From JAQBQB01 sp963757185 (GTDB lineage: Bacteria; Gemmatimonadota; Gemmatimonadetes; Gemmatimonadales; Gemmatimonadaceae), in contig CAVWQI010000003.1 of the NCBI GenBank assembly GCA_963757185.1, positions 310,001-374,000 on the forward strand: a DNA stretch of 64,000 bases, given 5' to 3'. The notes below the pieces were generated by a model. That model was given only the letters and a program-made list of their open reading frames with translations. It was not told where the DNA came from and did not search any database. This document shows positions 1-7,978 of this stretch, piece after piece. A program made the translations under genes and the position numbers. Numbering within the stretch: the first letter of the stretch is position 1; each line of letters opens with the position of its first letter.

Positions 1-313
1 TTACTGGCACTCGGTGGGCAACCGCTGGCTGACGACCTACAGCAACATGCTGACGAACTTGAACCTGACGGACATGGAGACCTGTTACAAGGCGATGCGC
101 GGCGACCTCGCCCGCTCGCTGGCGCCGCTCCTCCGCGCGAACCGGTTCGGCTTCGAGCCGGAAATCACGGCGCGGCTGGCGCGCGCCGATGCGCGCATCT
201 TCGAGGTGCCGATCAGCTACTCGGGGCGCACGTACGCCGAAGGAAAGAAAATCGGGTGGAAGGACGCCGTCGCGGCGTTCTGGCACATCACCAAGTTCAA
301 CCTTCTTTCATGA
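1..313 (+). CDS. Family 2 glycosyltransferase, C-terminal end (partial)
   Basis: The window opens inside this gene; about 103 residues remain, in the frame whose codons start at base 2. The remnant carries the stretch NLTDMETCYKA followed by a region rich in basic and aromatic residues, which is characteristic of the C-terminal half of DPM1/polyisoprenyl-phosphate glycosyltransferases of family GT2. Such enzymes move a sugar from a nucleotide donor to a lipid carrier at the cytoplasmic membrane. The stop TGA (311-313) overlaps the ATG of the next gene (ATGA), so the two are probably co-transcribed and translationally coupled. That neighbour is a GT-C-like membrane protein, which fits a lipid-linked sugar donor feeding a membrane glycosyltransferase; this link is inference. 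Substrate cannot be told from the fragment. Confidence 0.85.
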   Translation, partial: YWHSVGNRWLTTYSNMLTNLNLTDMETCYKAMRGDLARSLAPLLRANRFGFEPEITARLARADARIFEVPISYSGRTYAEGKKIGWKDAVAAFWHITKFNLLS

Positions 314-2067
314 GCGCACTGTTCCGCCGCATCGCGGCGCCATCGGTGGCGCTGCTCGCCATCGCGTCGTCGGCGATCGGAATTCTCAACGGATTCACCT
401 ACGACGACGTCTACGTCGTCGAGCAGAATCCGCTGATGAAGTACCTCCACGGCTGGTGGCGCGTGTTCCGCCTGTCGTACTGGCCGAAGTCGGCCGGAGG
501 CGACGGCTACCGTCCGCTCACGATTCTCGCCTTCCGCGTCGAAGCGATGCTCGGGCATCTGAACCCGATGGTGTTCCACGCCGTGAACATCGCGCTGTAT
601 GCGTTGTCGGCGTGGCTCGTGTTCGTGATCGCTCGCCGCCTCATGCCTCTCTGGGCCGCATGGGTCACCGCCGCCTTGTTCGCGGTGCACCCGGTTCACG
701 TCGAAGCCGTCGCCAACGTCGTCGGTCAGTCGGAGCTGTGGGTCGCCGTCGCCCTCCTCGGTGCGACGGCGCTGTACCTGCGCGACCGGATGGAGGGTCC
801 GCTCCGACCGTCGACCGCGCTCTGGATTCTGCTCCTGTACGCGGTGGCCTGTTTCGCCAAGGAGCACGGGATCGTGCTGCCGGCGATTCTCGTCGCCGCG
901 GAGTTGACGGTCGTTTCCGACACTGCGCTTCCGATCGAGCGCGTACGACGGCTCCGGCCGTTCTATCTCGGCGTGCTGGCCGTGGCCCTTGGATTCCTCG
1001 CGGCGCGCGGCATGGTCCTCGCCGACCACTCGCTGGGTGGTTTCGCTCCCTTCACGCCCTTTGCCGTCCTCCACATTTCGCCGGTGGATCGCGTGCTGAC
1101 GGCGGTGGGCGTCGTTCCCGAGTGGCTGCGTCTGTTCTTCTGGCCCGCGCGGCTGTCGTCGGACTACGGCCCGCCTGCGGTAGACATCGCTCAAGGCCTG
1201 AGCCTCATCCAACTGCCGGGGTTTCTCCTCCTGGTCGCGATCATCGCGGCGGCGTTTCTCCTGCGGCGGCGCCAACCCGTCATGTCGTTCGGCATCGCCT
1301 TCACGTGCCTGGCGCTTCTCCCGTCCAGCAACTTCCTGCTGCCCGCGGGAATCGTCGTCGCCGAGCGCACGATGTTTCTGGCCAGCGCCGGCGCGGTGCT
1401 TTTCGTCGGGGCCCTCGGCGTCGCAGTGAGGGAACGACTGCGCGCGACGCCCGCGTGGACCCCCGCGTGGAGGTTCGGCGCGCCGGCGACGTGCGCGGCG
1501 CTGCTCGGACTCGGCGGAATGCGGAGCTGGAACCGGACGCGCGTGTGGCACGACAACGAAACGCTCTTTCGCCAGTCGATCGTGGACTCGCCGCGTTCCT
1601 ATCGCGCGTATTTCCTCCTCGGCTCGTGGGACGTGCATCACCAGCGCAAGCGACTGGGCGAATCGGAGCTCAAGGAAGGGATGCGGCTTTTCCCGTATGA
1701 CCCCTATATGGCGTTCACGCTGGCCGAGGCGTATCGCGACGCTGGGATGTGCGCCGCGGCACTGCCGCTGTATCGCTGGTCGCGAGAGGTTGACCCGAAC
1801 GTCAGCGGCCGCACGGAATACGCGTGGTGCCTCATGAACCAGGCCCAGTTCAACGAGTCGAAGGAGATGGCGCTGGAGGCGGTTCGAGCCGGCGGCCTCG
1901 TTTCGCTGCTGCACCAGATCATCGCCTACGACGTCGCGGCGATGGCGAGCGCGCGTGATCGAGATTCGACCGGCAACAAGCCGGTGACGGACATCGGGGG
2001 CCCTCCTAGCAAACTGCCAGACACCGTGCAAAAGGCAGTAGGCAAAGCGGGGGACCAAACGCCGTAG
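310..2067 (+). CDS. TMTC-like GT-C membrane protein with C-terminal TPRs
   Basis: A protein of 585 residues starting at the ATG that overlaps the upstream stop. About ten hydrophobic segments fill residues 1-390. After the first of them sits an acidic pair (YDD, residues 31-33), then a GYRPLT motif and, at residue 127, HPVHVEAVANVVGQ, which closely matches the signature of TMTC O-mannosyltransferases and related bacterial GT-C proteins. The C-terminal part (about 430-560) has TPR-like helices. GT-C enzymes transfer sugars from polyprenyl-phosphate donors on the outer face of the membrane. It lies directly before the major pilin gene, so glycosylation of pilin or another secreted protein is an attractive but untested role. 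The start is set by the ATGA overlap; upstream in-frame codons at 256 would run into the preceding gene. Confidence 0.75.
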   Translation: MSALFRRIAAPSVALLAIASSAIGILNGFTYDDVYVVEQNPLMKYLHGWWRVFRLSYWPKSAGGDGYRPLTILAFRVEAMLGHLNPMVFHAVNIALYALSAWLVFVIARRLMPLWAAWVTAALFAVHPVHVEAVANVVGQSELWVAVALLGATALYLRDRMEGPLRPSTALWILLLYAVACFAKEHGIVLPAILVAAELTVVSDTALPIERVRRLRPFYLGVLAVALGFLAARGMVLADHSLGGFAPFTPFAVLHISPVDRVLTAVGVVPEWLRLFFWPARLSSDYGPPAVDIAQGLSLIQLPGFLLLVAIIAAAFLLRRRQPVMSFGIAFTCLALLPSSNFLLPAGIVVAERTMFLASAGAVLFVGALGVAVRERLRATPAWTPAWRFGAPATCAALLGLGGMRSWNRTRVWHDNETLFRQSIVDSPRSYRAYFLLGSWDVHHQRKRLGESELKEGMRLFPYDPYMAFTLAEAYRDAGMCAAALPLYRWSREVDPNVSGRTEYAWCLMNQAQFNESKEMALEAVRAGGLVSLLHQIIAYDVAAMASARDRDSTGNKPVTDIGGPPSKLPDTVQKAVGKAGDQTP

Positions 2068-2072
2068 GATCT

Positions 2073-2103
2073 TGGCAAGTCTTTGTTCTACAGCGACTTG
2101 CCA
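2073..2103 (+). repeat. 9-bp perfect inverted repeat before the pilin gene
   Basis: TGGCAAGTC (2073-2081) and GACTTGCCA (2095-2103) are exact reverse complements separated by 13 bases, six bases after the stop of the GT-C-like gene. There is no T tract behind it, so it may be a weak terminator for the upstream genes, or an operator in the pilin promoter region. The sequence alone does not decide. Confidence 0.5.
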
Positions 2104-2193
2104 TCGATGGAGGGGTTGGGTCCGCACGTTGCCATAATGCCGGCCGGGCAGTAGCAGGACGCTTCCCCTCACCTCCTTCTGGGACCCACCGAC

Positions 2194-2580
2194 ATGCTCA
2201 AAATGCGCAAGGGCTTTACCCTCATCGAACTTCTGATCGTCGTGGTCATCATCGGCATTCTTGCCGCGATCGCGATTCCGAAGTTCGCGAACACGAAGCA
2301 GAAGGCGTACATCACGGCGATGAAGTCGGACCTGCGTAACCTCGTGACGGCCGAAGAGGCGTATTTCGCCGACAGCTCGAAGTACACGGGCGTCGTGACG
2401 GACCTGAAGTTCCAGAGCACGAACCAGGTTGCGTCGCCGGCGATCACGGCGGGCACGGGCAACTGGTACGCGACGGTTAGCCACTCGCAGATCGCGAGCC
2501 CGTTCAAGTGCGGCGTCGGCATCAACACGACGAACCCGGTTGTGACGGGCGCGTCCGAAGGCGAGCCGGCCTGCCAGTAA
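2194..2580 (+). CDS. pilA: Major type IV pilin (prepilin)
   Basis: A 128-residue type IV prepilin. It has a short basic leader of seven residues ending in Gly, then Phe and FTLIELLIVVVIIGIL, with the conserved Glu at mature position 5 and an unbroken hydrophobic helix; a prepilin peptidase would cut after Gly7. Length, the charged segment around YITAMKSDLRNL, and two cysteines near the C terminus (C106 and C127, a likely disulphide loop) fit a structural pilin subunit of the PilA/PilE or GspG-like type. No clear Shine-Dalgarno is visible before the ATG. A strong terminator lies 40 bases after the stop, so this gene is probably a separate, highly expressed transcript. The minor pilins and pilM-Q downstream support assembly into type IV pili. 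A type II secretion major pseudopilin is less likely because pilM-Q are adjacent. Confidence 0.9.
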   Translation: MLKMRKGFTLIELLIVVVIIGILAAIAIPKFANTKQKAYITAMKSDLRNLVTAEEAYFADSSKYTGVVTDLKFQSTNQVASPAITAGTGNWYATVSHSQIASPFKCGVGINTTNPVVTGASEGEPACQ

Positions 2581-2620
2581 GACTCTCCGCTATAAACGCT
2601 CTCGGATGAGCGTGGGGAGG

Positions 2621-2658
2621 CAACCCGGTGGCGCGAAAGCGCCACCGGGTTGTTTTTT
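2621..2658 (+). terminator. Strong Rho-independent terminator after the pilin gene
   Basis: A perfect 14-bp stem (2621-2634 with 2639-2652), closed by a GAAA tetraloop and followed at once by six T residues (2653-2658). This is a textbook intrinsic terminator. It isolates the pilin transcript from the lipoprotein and minor pilin genes downstream. Confidence 0.95.
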
Positions 2659-2663
2659 AGGGT

Positions 2664-3029
2664 ATGCGCAAACTCCTCTTCTTCGCCGGTCTCGTCGCCC
2701 TCATTGCCTGCGGTGATTCGCCGCTCGCCCCCGTCCAGACCGTGGACGGATCCTGGTCGGGGCTGGACAACGGCTATTCGCTGTCGCTGGTGATGGTGCA
2801 GTCGGATTCCATCGTCACCGGAAACGCGCTCATCGCCAACGTCGCGGGCGCGAACCAGGGAACCCTCGTCGGCACGTTCGTTTACCCGACGCTCCACCTG
2901 ACGCTGTCCTTTCCCGGCTTCGACGACGTCAAGTACGACGGCACGATGTCGCAAGCCGAAGCGAAGATCTTCGGCACGCTGAACGGTTCGGGCATCGTCA
3001 ACGTCGAAGTGGACGTCAGAAAGAAGTAG
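2664..3029 (+). CDS. Small lipoprotein of unknown function
   Basis: A 121-residue protein starting six bases after the pilin terminator. The N terminus is a classic lipoprotein signal (basic start, hydrophobic core, lipobox LIAC with Cys16), so it should be lipidated and exported. The remainder (GSWSG, many Thr/Ser/Gly, alternating hydrophobics) looks like a small beta barrel or beta sandwich. I do not recognise the family. It lies between the pilin and the minor pilin genes in the same orientation, which hints at a role at the envelope near the pilus, without proof. Confidence 0.75.
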   Translation: MRKLLFFAGLVALIACGDSPLAPVQTVDGSWSGLDNGYSLSLVMVQSDSIVTGNALIANVAGANQGTLVGTFVYPTLHLTLSFPGFDDVKYDGTMSQAEAKIFGTLNGSGIVNVEVDVRKK

Positions 3030-3146
3030 CTCGGGGGGAGCACAGTCGCCGCGACCCTTTCTCGGGTCGAGGCGACGCGTGCATTCGATTCGCGTGGCGC
3101 CGAGACGATGGTGGTCCGCGCCGCGCCGCAGCGTACGGTGTGCGAC

Positions 3147-3521
3147 ATGCGTTTCGCACCCGCCGATCCGCGCTCGCCGCGCCGCCCGCGCCACGAGCGC
3201 GGCTTCTCTCTCCTCGAGCTGCTCGTCGCGATCCTCCTCGTCGACGTCGCGATTCTCGGAATCGTGCACACGCACGCGGTCGTCGTGCGGAACCGAAACG
3301 CGATGCGCGCTCGCTCCGCTGCGGTGACCGGAGCGGCGGATCGAATCGAGCAAATCCTCGCGTCCCCGTGCACCGCCGGTGCCGGCTCCTCGGTCCTCCC
3401 GGCGTTCGCCGAGTTCTGGACGTCCCAGATGGACGGACCGACGCGTGATGTCAGCGACAGCATCGTGTTCGGCGTTTCGCCGCAGCACGTCGTGGTTCTC
3501 CGGACGCGCTTTCTATGCTGA
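3147..3521 (+). CDS. Minor pilin, PilV/GspI-like
   Basis: A prepilin-like protein of 124 residues from the ATG at 3147; an ATG at 3108 would add 13 residues. The leader is unusually long (19 residues from 3147) and very Arg/Pro rich, ends in Gly, and is followed by FSLLELLVAILLVDVAILGI with Glu at mature position 5. Only about 105 residues follow the cleavage site, which suits a minor pilin. It overlaps the next gene by seven bases (ATGCTGA), so the three minor pilin genes form a coupled unit. Minor pilins of this kind prime pilus assembly in the inner membrane. The exact class (PilV, FimT or GspI) is uncertain. Confidence 0.75.
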   Translation: MRFAPADPRSPRRPRHERGFSLLELLVAILLVDVAILGIVHTHAVVVRNRNAMRARSAAVTGAADRIEQILASPCTAGAGSSVLPAFAEFWTSQMDGPTRDVSDSIVFGVSPQHVVVLRTRFLC

Positions 3522-4429
3522 CCGGGCGCAAGCAGGAACGGCGAGCTGGCTTGACGCTCGTCGAGTTGATGGCGACGGTCGCCGTCGCGGGGGTCGTGCT
3601 GGCGATCATCGGCGGCGTCGCGCTGCGGCAGCAGCGAACGTTCGCCGCGCTGACTGCGGACGCCGCGCTCGCCGGACAGTTGCGAGACGCCGCCTCGGTG
3701 TTGCCGTCGGATCTGCGAGCCGCCGCGGTCGGGGCGGGGGACCTTCGCGAAGCAACCGACACCTCGATCGAGATTCGAGAGACGCTCGCCAGCGCGGTCG
3801 TCTGCGACACCCTGGGCAAGGCCGTCATTCTCGCGCCTTTCGACGGGACTGCGGCGACGTTCGCCGGCGCGATCGCGCCGATCCAGGCCGGCGATACCGC
3901 GTGGATCTTCTCGCCCGACGACTCGGCTCACACGTGGCGCGGACTCGGAGTTGTTTCTGTCGGGTCGGCGCACGCGGGCCAATGCGCGGCTCTTGGGCCG
4001 AGGCTCAACGGCGCGTCGCTCGCCGCGTCGCGCACGACTTTGACGCTGGATTCCGCCCCGGCGCCCCAGACGCTCGTCGGGCGGCCGCTGCGTGTCACGC
4101 GCCCGATCCGGTACAGCCTCTACCGCGCATCGGACGGCAATTGGTACCTGGGCGCGCGTGATTGGAACGACGCGAGTGCGAAGTTCAACGTGACTCAGCC
4201 GCTGGCTGGTCCCTTTCGGCCGCCGGGCGCTGGACCGGTCTTTCGTTGGTTCGACTCCTCCGGCGCGTCACTGGCGCCGCCAGTGGCGCGGTTGGATCGG
4301 GTCGCCCTCGTGCGAATCGACCTCCGCGGGCAAACCCGCACCCCGGACCGCGCGCTCGGCTCGGCGTGGAACGCCGGACCGCGGGCGGACTCGGTGTCGA
4401 TTCTCGTCGCGGCGCGGAATCGGCCGTGA
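3515..4429 (+). CDS. Minor pilin, PilW/GspJ-like
   Basis: A 304-residue protein with a prepilin N terminus: a 12-residue basic leader ending in Gly, then LTLVELMATVAVAGVVLAII with Glu at mature position 5. The long periplasmic part, rich in beta-prone segments, and the position after a PilV-like gene match PilW/GspJ-type minor pilins. It starts inside the preceding gene and its stop (TGA, 4427-4429) overlaps the GTG start of the next gene, so translation of the three is coupled. The extra-large C-terminal domain probably sits at the pilus tip complex; that role is known for the family and inferred here. Confidence 0.75.
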   Translation: MLTGRKQERRAGLTLVELMATVAVAGVVLAIIGGVALRQQRTFAALTADAALAGQLRDAASVLPSDLRAAAVGAGDLREATDTSIEIRETLASAVVCDTLGKAVILAPFDGTAATFAGAIAPIQAGDTAWIFSPDDSAHTWRGLGVVSVGSAHAGQCAALGPRLNGASLAASRTTLTLDSAPAPQTLVGRPLRVTRPIRYSLYRASDGNWYLGARDWNDASAKFNVTQPLAGPFRPPGAGPVFRWFDSSGASLAPPVARLDRVALVRIDLRGQTRTPDRALGSAWNAGPRADSVSILVAARNRP

Positions 4430-5382
4430 GTCGGCGCTGCGAGCGGAGCGGTATCGCGCTCGTCGGAGCGCTCGCGCTGTTGACGGTCTCGGGATTCGTC
4501 GTCGCCGCGCTCGTCGCTTCGTCGACCACGGCGCAGCGATCCGCGCGCCTGGGTGGGAGCGATGCGGCCGCGCTGGCGAGCGCCGAATACGCCGCGTCGT
4601 CGATCCTTGCCGGCGCTTCGACGTATCAGCTCGCGCGGCTGCCGCTTGGTGTGACGCGGCGCTTCGACGTCGCGGTCGCGCAAACGTCCGAACTCCGCGT
4701 CGACGTTGGCGTTACGCGGCTTCCGCACGGCGTTCTCTGGGTCGTCGCCGACGCGGTTCTGTATGGGCTCGACTCCAGCGAGCGTCGAATCAACTTGGTC
4801 GCGCAATTCCCCGATCTGGGGCCGCTTCCCGCGGCCGCGATCGAATCGCGCGGTGACGTGTCGCTCGCCGACGACGTGACGATCACCACGGACACGACCG
4901 GGGACGCGGAGTGCGCTGCCGGTGCCGGCGCCCCGAACGTCGTCACGGCGGGCGGCGCGACGGTCGCCGCCTCACCGGCCGTCCGGGTAGAAACGCGAAG
5001 CGCCGCGGCCGACTCGGATTCGTATTTACTAAATCCGCGGGATCGGTCGATACTCGCCTCGGGCTCGGGTGTCGTCCACGTAGTCGGCGACACGACGATT
5101 GGCGGTGGGACGTTCGACGGAATTCTGCTCGTCGACGGCGCGCTGACGATCACGGGCTCGCTCGTCGTGACCGGGGTCGTGGTGGCGACGGGTCCAATAC
5201 GAACATCAGGCGGGCGTTTGAGCGTCACCGGGGCCTTGTTGTCGGCGTACTCCGGCCCGGTGCGCGCGATCGATCTCGCCGCGTCGTCGTTGCGCTTCGC
5301 ACCATGCGTCGCGGCGACGGTTCTGCGCGCTGCCGCGACGCCGCGGCGCGTGCGAGATCGCGCATGGGCAGAACTCTATTAG
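4426..5382 (+). CDS. PilX/GspK-like minor pilin component
   Basis: A 318-residue protein starting at the GTG that overlaps the upstream stop (GTGA). The N terminus RSGIALVGALALLTVSGFVV resembles the PilX/GspK start, where a short basic leader precedes a hydrophobic helix without the classic Glu5. After a Ser/Ala-rich helix the rest is Thr, Val and Gly rich, likely beta structure, with sequences resembling a polymer-forming (bactofilin-like) beta helix around residues 210-290. It is the third member of the coupled minor pilin unit. An upstream in-frame ATG (4162) would lie deep in the previous gene and was rejected. Specific class moderately sure. Confidence 0.65.
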   Translation: MSRRCERSGIALVGALALLTVSGFVVAALVASSTTAQRSARLGGSDAAALASAEYAASSILAGASTYQLARLPLGVTRRFDVAVAQTSELRVDVGVTRLPHGVLWVVADAVLYGLDSSERRINLVAQFPDLGPLPAAAIESRGDVSLADDVTITTDTTGDAECAAGAGAPNVVTAGGATVAASPAVRVETRSAAADSDSYLLNPRDRSILASGSGVVHVVGDTTIGGGTFDGILLVDGALTITGSLVVTGVVVATGPIRTSGGRLSVTGALLSAYSGPVRAIDLAASSLRFAPCVAATVLRAAATPRRVRDRAWAELY

Positions 5383-5396
5383 AACGTGCCATAAAT

Positions 5397-5416
5397 CGTG
5401 TGACTGTCATCACTTC
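5397..5416 (+). promoter_or_regulatory. CRP/Vfr-like operator upstream of pilM
   Basis: TGTGA (5399-5403), six bases, TCACT (5410-5414) is close to the CRP/Vfr consensus TGTGA-N6-TCACA. It lies 140-160 bases upstream of pilM, in the only spacer between the minor pilins and the pilM-Q operon. CRP-family control of type IV pili is known in Pseudomonas (Vfr). No convincing -35/-10 pair could be fixed. A short palindrome can occur by chance. Confidence 0.35.
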
Positions 5417-5557
5417 CGCCACCGACTGTTACCTCAAAACAGGTGGGTCGTGTTCGGTGGGACGGTACTGCTGTGGCCGACAAAAATGGCCGCGCTCCGG
5501 ATAACCGTGGACGACCGGGCGTACCTCCGCACTTAGTCCACTGATTCACGCCTACTC

Positions 5558-6598
5558 ATGGCTCTCCTCGGTCGCAAGAAAACAACCGTGGGTCTCGACA
5601 TTGGATCGGGACTCGTCAAGGTCGCCGTCGTTGATCACTCGAAGCGCGAGCCTGAGCTCGTGCGGGTGACGGTGACGCCGCTCCTCGCCGACGCCATCGT
5701 CGAGGGAGAGGTCATGGACCCCGGCATCGTCGCCGAGGCCGTGCGTTCGGCCCTGGCAAGCGCCGGCGTCAAGACGACCTCGGTGGTGACCGCGGTCGGC
5801 GGGCGCGACGTGATCATCAAGAAAATTCAAATCGAGCGCGTGAAAGAGAAGCAGGCGCGCGAGCTGATGCGATGGGAAGCCGAGCAGCACGTGCCGTTCG
5901 ACATGGAGTCGGTCGAGCTGGACTTCCAGATCCTCGATCCGGACGCCGAGGGCCTCGAGATGAGTGTGCTACTCGTGGCGGCCAAGCGCGAGCTGATCGA
6001 GTCGAAGACGCGCATTCTCGCCGACGCCGGCCTCGAGCCCGCGATGATGGACGTCGAGGCGTTCGCGCTTCACAACGCGTTCGAGATGAACCATCCCGAC
6101 GCGATGACCGGCGTGGTGGGGCTCGTCAACATCGGTCACGACGTCACGAACATCAACATTCTCGACGAGGGCGTGCCGCTGCTCACGCGCGATCTCGCGG
6201 TCGGCACGCGCCGCATCCGCGAGGATCTGCAGCGCGAGCGCGGGCTCGGCGTCGACGAAGCGCAGGCGCTCCTCCAGGGCTATGACCGGTCGCCGCATCT
6301 GGACGCGGTGCTCGCCGGCCGCGGCGAAGAGATCGCCGTCGGCATCGAGCGGGCGGCCGCGTTCCTCGCTCAGAACTCTCGCGCGGGCACCATGCGCGCG
6401 ATCTACACGTGCGGCGGCGGCGCGCGCATTCCCGGCCTCAACGAGGCGCTTGCCAACCGGCTGCACACCACCGTTCGGCAGGCCAACCCCCTCGCCAACC
6501 TGAAGGTTCGCGACGGCGCGCTCGAAGATCTGGTTACCGACGAGATCGCGCCGTTGCTCATGATGCCGATCGGGCTGGCGCTACGGAAGGTCGCATGA
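5558..6598 (+). CDS. pilM: Type IV pilus inner-membrane platform ATPase-fold protein PilM
   Basis: A 346-residue actin/FtsA-fold protein that sits on the cytoplasmic side of the inner membrane and binds the N-terminal peptide of PilN to form part of the pilus alignment complex. The N terminus has the phosphate-1 loop VGLDIGSGLVKVAVVD; later come GLVNIGHDVTNINIL (phosphate 2) and YTCGGGARIPGLNEAL (adenosine-binding loop), all in the order expected for PilM. Length is typical. It opens the pilM-N-O-P-Q operon; its stop overlaps the ATG of pilN (ATGA). Confidence 0.95.
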   Translation: MALLGRKKTTVGLDIGSGLVKVAVVDHSKREPELVRVTVTPLLADAIVEGEVMDPGIVAEAVRSALASAGVKTTSVVTAVGGRDVIIKKIQIERVKEKQARELMRWEAEQHVPFDMESVELDFQILDPDAEGLEMSVLLVAAKRELIESKTRILADAGLEPAMMDVEAFALHNAFEMNHPDAMTGVVGLVNIGHDVTNINILDEGVPLLTRDLAVGTRRIREDLQRERGLGVDEAQALLQGYDRSPHLDAVLAGRGEEIAVGIERAAAFLAQNSRAGTMRAIYTCGGGARIPGLNEALANRLHTTVRQANPLANLKVRDGALEDLVTDEIAPLLMMPIGLALRKVA

Positions 6599-7356
6599 TT
6601 CACATCAATCTTCTCCCCGGCGCGAACAAGAAGACGACGGGTCGGCAGGGCATCGACCTGTCGGCGTTCCGCGCCAGCTTTTCGGGAATGTTCAAGGACC
6701 GGTTCCTCATCGGAGCCGCGTCGGCCGTGGTGCTCAGCCTGGGCGCCGTCGGCTATCTGTACTTCACGCAGACCAAGAAAACCGCCGTCCTCGAAGCCCG
6801 CCGCGATCTGTCGGTGAGCGACTCGACGCGGTACGCCAACTTCCTCAAGGATCGCTGGCACGCCGAGGCGGTACGCGACACGCTGCTGCGCCAGGTGAAT
6901 CTCATCAGGAACCTCGATGAAGATCGCTTCGTCTGGTCGCACGTGATGGACGAGGTCAGCCGCGCGCTTCCGCAGTACACGTGGCTCACGACCATCTCGT
7001 TCACCGGCACGCCGCAGGGATCGACCAACGTCGTGGCGTCGCCCACCGTGAAGGTCGATACGTCGGCGGCCGCGAAGAAAAAGGCGGCCGGCAAGGCCCC
7101 GAAGCGGCTCGACACGGACGTTCCGCGCGATCCGATCGGCGTTCGCGTTTCCGGGCACACGGTGGACATCCAGGCGTTGACGCGCTTCATGAAGGATCTC
7201 GAAGCGTCGCCGTTCCTCACGAACGTGCAGCTCGACAAGTCCGAGCTCGCGCTCGAGATGAACAAGGAAGTCACGCAGTTCCAGCTGACGATCGGCTACA
7301 ACCGGCCCGATTCGACGGCTATCCGCCGCGCGCCGCTCACCCTTTCGGTGAGGTAG
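6595..7356 (+). CDS. pilN: Type IV pilus assembly protein PilN
   Basis: A 253-residue bitopic inner-membrane protein. It begins with IHINLLP, the conserved cytoplasmic peptide that docks into PilM, followed by a membrane helix at about residues 38-57 and a periplasmic domain with the ferredoxin-like fold typical of PilN. A Lys/Ala-rich loop near residue 160 (AAKKKAAGKAPK) is an insertion relative to shorter homologues. The start overlaps the pilM stop; the stop is three bases before pilO. PilN pairs with PilO to connect PilM with PilP and the secretin. Confidence 0.92.
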   Translation: MIHINLLPGANKKTTGRQGIDLSAFRASFSGMFKDRFLIGAASAVVLSLGAVGYLYFTQTKKTAVLEARRDLSVSDSTRYANFLKDRWHAEAVRDTLLRQVNLIRNLDEDRFVWSHVMDEVSRALPQYTWLTTISFTGTPQGSTNVVASPTVKVDTSAAAKKKAAGKAPKRLDTDVPRDPIGVRVSGHTVDIQALTRFMKDLEASPFLTNVQLDKSELALEMNKEVTQFQLTIGYNRPDSTAIRRAPLTLSVR

Positions 7357-7359
7357 CCA

Positions 7360-7978
7360 ATGGCTCTCATTCCCGAAAACCCGCGCAACCGCAACCTGCT
7401 GGTCGTCGCCATCCTCGTCGTCGGTCTCGGCGCGGTCTATCAGCAGCTCGTGTGGACGCCGCAGAACGCCGAGAACGCGCTGCTCACCGCGCGCCTCGAC
7501 ACGCTCGATTCACTGAACCGCGTCGCCAAGCTCGAAGTCGCGAAGGGCACGGCCGCGAAGATGCGCCGCGAGGCCGACGAATACGGCCGGCAGCTCAACG
7601 TGCTGCGCCGGCTCGTGCCGACGGAGAACGAGGTGCCGGCGTTGCTCGAGTCGATTTCGTCCGCGGCGCGCCGCGCCGGTCTCGAGTTCTCCGACGTGCA
7701 GCCCGACGGTGTAGTGAACGGCGATCAGTTCGATACTTACAAATACAAGCTCGCGGTGACCGGCCCGTACCATCAGGTCGCCGAGTTCATCGCCAACATC
7801 GGATCGCTTCCCCGGATCGTGGCGCCCATCAACGTGGACTCTGAAGCCGTCGAACCGCGCCAGCCCGGACCGCCGTCCGAAGAAGAACGAGCAATTCCTG
7901 GACGTGCATTTCGGAATTCAAACGTACGTCGCGCGCCCGAACCAAGCGGCGCCGGCCGGCAAGGCAGGCATGCCATGA
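7360..7978 (+). CDS. pilO: Type IV pilus assembly protein PilO, with a frameshift near 7840
   Basis: The first 160 residues read as PilO: a short cytoplasmic tail, one membrane helix (about 12-32), a coiled coil and a periplasmic domain ending in VAEFIANIGSLPRIVAPINV. From about 7840 the frame that starts at 7360 turns to nonsense and would run on into pilP. The +1 frame instead gives a normal PilO C terminus (KKNEQFLDVHFGIQTYV) ending with TGA at 7976-7978, which overlaps the pilP start. Removing one base at about 7840 restores a single protein of about 205 residues. The extra base could be a sequencing error or a real lesion. An apparent 411-residue PilO-PilP fusion is an artefact of this shift. 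Confidence 0.85.

Noticed and set aside
2073..2090. A sigma-54 promoter in front of the pilin gene
   Set aside because: The TGGC element has the GG but the -12 TTGC is TTGTT-like and the spacing does not fit; only an inverted repeat remains.
2169..2178. TCACCTCCTT, identical to the anti-Shine-Dalgarno tail of 16S rRNA, in the pilin leader
   Set aside because: A ten-base match with no paired Shine-Dalgarno nearby; probably chance in a GC-rich leader, and no 16S gene is present.
217..2484. Long minus-strand open frames, such as this 755-residue one and one at 8445-10760
   Set aside because: They are antisense shadows of real genes; high GC removes stop codons. They lack start signals and similarity, and consist mostly of Arg, Gly and Ala.
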